Shown piece by piece: positions 63,267 through 64,000 of a stretch of 64,000 nt of DNA (positions within the stretch are counted from its first letter, which is position 1; each line of letters opens with the position of its first letter). Source of the stretch: Halogranum rubrum (GTDB taxonomy: Archaea > Halobacteriota > Halobacteria > Halobacteriales > Haloferacaceae); contig NZ_FOTC01000002.1 of assembly GCF_900114455.1 (NCBI RefSeq), positions 839,012-903,011 on the forward strand, written 5' to 3'. The notes below the pieces were generated by a model that searched no databases, was not told the origin of the DNA, and saw only the letters and a list, made by a program, of their open reading frames with translations. A program made the translations under genes and the position numbers.

Positions 63267-63950
63267 GTGATTTCTGAACTGTACGACTCTCTGGACGGGC
63301 AGGTCGTTCTTCTCGCGGGTGCCGACGGCGGTGTGGGTGCGGCCGTCGCAGACGAACTCCTCCGACGCGGAGCGACGCTCTACGTCGGGTCTGCCGACGG
63401 GACGGTGTTCTCTGGAGGTATTCCACTCGCCCTAGACCTGACCGACTCCGAGAGTATCGGCGCGGCGGTCGGCCGCGTCGTCGGCGACCGAGGCCGACTG
63501 GACGTACTCGTCCTCCTCCCTGCGGTCAGCGACCGACGCGACTGGAGCTTACTCGAAGCGTCCATCGACACCGTCGATGCGGGTATCGCCCGGACCTTCC
63601 GCGGACCGCTGCTCCTCGTCCGGGCGGCGCTCCCCTACCTGCTCGAACACGACGGCGGGCGCGTGGTGACGGTGTCAGCCGACGACACGACGAGTGCACA
63701 CCCGGCCGACGCCGCAGTACAAGTCTCGACGGCCGCCTTCGACGCGTTCGCCAGCTATCTCGACGCGACGTTCGCCCCTCGACTCATCGCCAACAACGCG
63801 ACGCCGGGACGCGCGCGTGCCGACGGCGGTCACTGCGGTCGAGGCGACCCGACGGAGTCGAGCGCCGAGACGGTCGGGACGCTCGCTCGACTCCGACCGG
63901 GGTCAGACGGTGGTGTCGACTGGTCTGACTGCCGCGCGGTCGGGAACTGA
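63267..63950 (+). CDS. SDR-fold protein without the catalytic Tyr-Lys pair
   Basis: 227 residues from a GTG. Rossmann fold with glycine motif LLAGADGGVGAAVADELLRRG near residue 15 and the SDR order of strands (LDVLVLLPAVSDRRDW, LLLVRAALPYLLEHDGGRVVTVSAD). The position of the Tyr-x3-Lys motif reads AAVQVSTAAFDAF, with no Tyr or Lys. The NNAG motif is LLPAV. It is probably not a classical dehydrogenase: a nucleotide-binding or regulatory protein, or a decaying gene. A TATA-like AAGTAATAAA lies about 30 bases before the start. Confidence 0.7.
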   Translation: MISELYDSLDGQVVLLAGADGGVGAAVADELLRRGATLYVGSADGTVFSGGIPLALDLTDSESIGAAVGRVVGDRGRLDVLVLLPAVSDRRDWSLLEASIDTVDAGIARTFRGPLLLVRAALPYLLEHDGGRVVTVSADDTTSAHPADAAVQVSTAAFDAFASYLDATFAPRLIANNATPGRARADGGHCGRGDPTESSAETVGTLARLRPGSDGGVDWSDCRAVGN

Positions 63951-64000
63951 CGCTCGAACTTACGGATTCGTCGGAGGCCGAACGACGCATTCGGTGATAA

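Overview
The window comes from the chromosome of a haloarchaeon (class Halobacteria). The DNA is GC-rich with strong G/C preference at third codon positions, and the proteins are acidic. Many genes have an archaeal TATA-like box 24-30 bases before the start codon and no Shine-Dalgarno leader (leaderless transcripts). Secreted proteins carry twin-arginine lipoprotein signals, and the gene set is typical of the group (GTP cyclohydrolase III, MBF1, HTH-10 and TrmB regulators, two-subunit 2-oxoacid:ferredoxin oxidoreductase, DinB with a PCNA-binding tail). I see no rRNA, tRNA, CRISPR array or intact insertion sequence.

Layout. 1-14.1 kb is housekeeping: a partial gch3, a HAD phosphatase, DJ-1/PfpI, a release-factor-like protein whose GGQ motif reads GGK, OsmC, an MBL hydrolase, an AlkZ-like winged-helix protein, an FAH-family enzyme, a GCS2 ligase, hflX, an alpha/beta hydrolase, a VOC protein, and an overlapping operon hisC - adenylate-kinase-like - CDP-alcohol phosphatidyltransferase. 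14.1-24.7 kb holds a 35-bp tandem repeat, MBF1, a membrane-anchored double-wHTH protein, a low-complexity lipoprotein, tpiA, a HerA-type ATPase, dinB, an Lrp regulator with a palindromic operator, and the two-gene 2-oxoacid:ferredoxin oxidoreductase. A strikingly AT-rich membrane-protein gene (24.9-26.0 kb) separates that operon from the aromatic-amino-acid genes aroC and aroA; tyrA lies at 32.9 kb. Between them (29.9-31.0 kb) are two adjacent convergent genes that both look frameshifted.

35.8-39.8 kb is a three-gene ABC exporter in which one permease is fused to a PrsW-like intramembrane protease domain. 40.3-43.2 kb holds a REC-PAS-GAF protein and small enzymes. 43.9-48.8 kb is a compact operon of a CARDB-type extracytoplasmic protein, a 12-TM RND/MMPL transporter and a TrmB-family regulator. 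50.0-55.0 kb is a complete branched-chain amino-acid (Liv-type) ABC importer. After a redoxin, an acylphosphatase and a phosphohexomutase, 57.8-63.1 kb is a complete BMP-type nucleoside ABC importer. The window ends with an SDR-like protein lacking the catalytic Tyr/Lys.

The items most worth follow-up are the ABC permease-PrsW fusion, the in-frame double-hairpin insertion in the adenylate-kinase-like gene, the paired frameshifts, the CARDB-MMPL-TrmB operon with a palindrome beside its promoter, the GGK release-factor paralogue, the AT-rich island gene and several small leaderless genes. No wholly new multi-gene defence system is evident.
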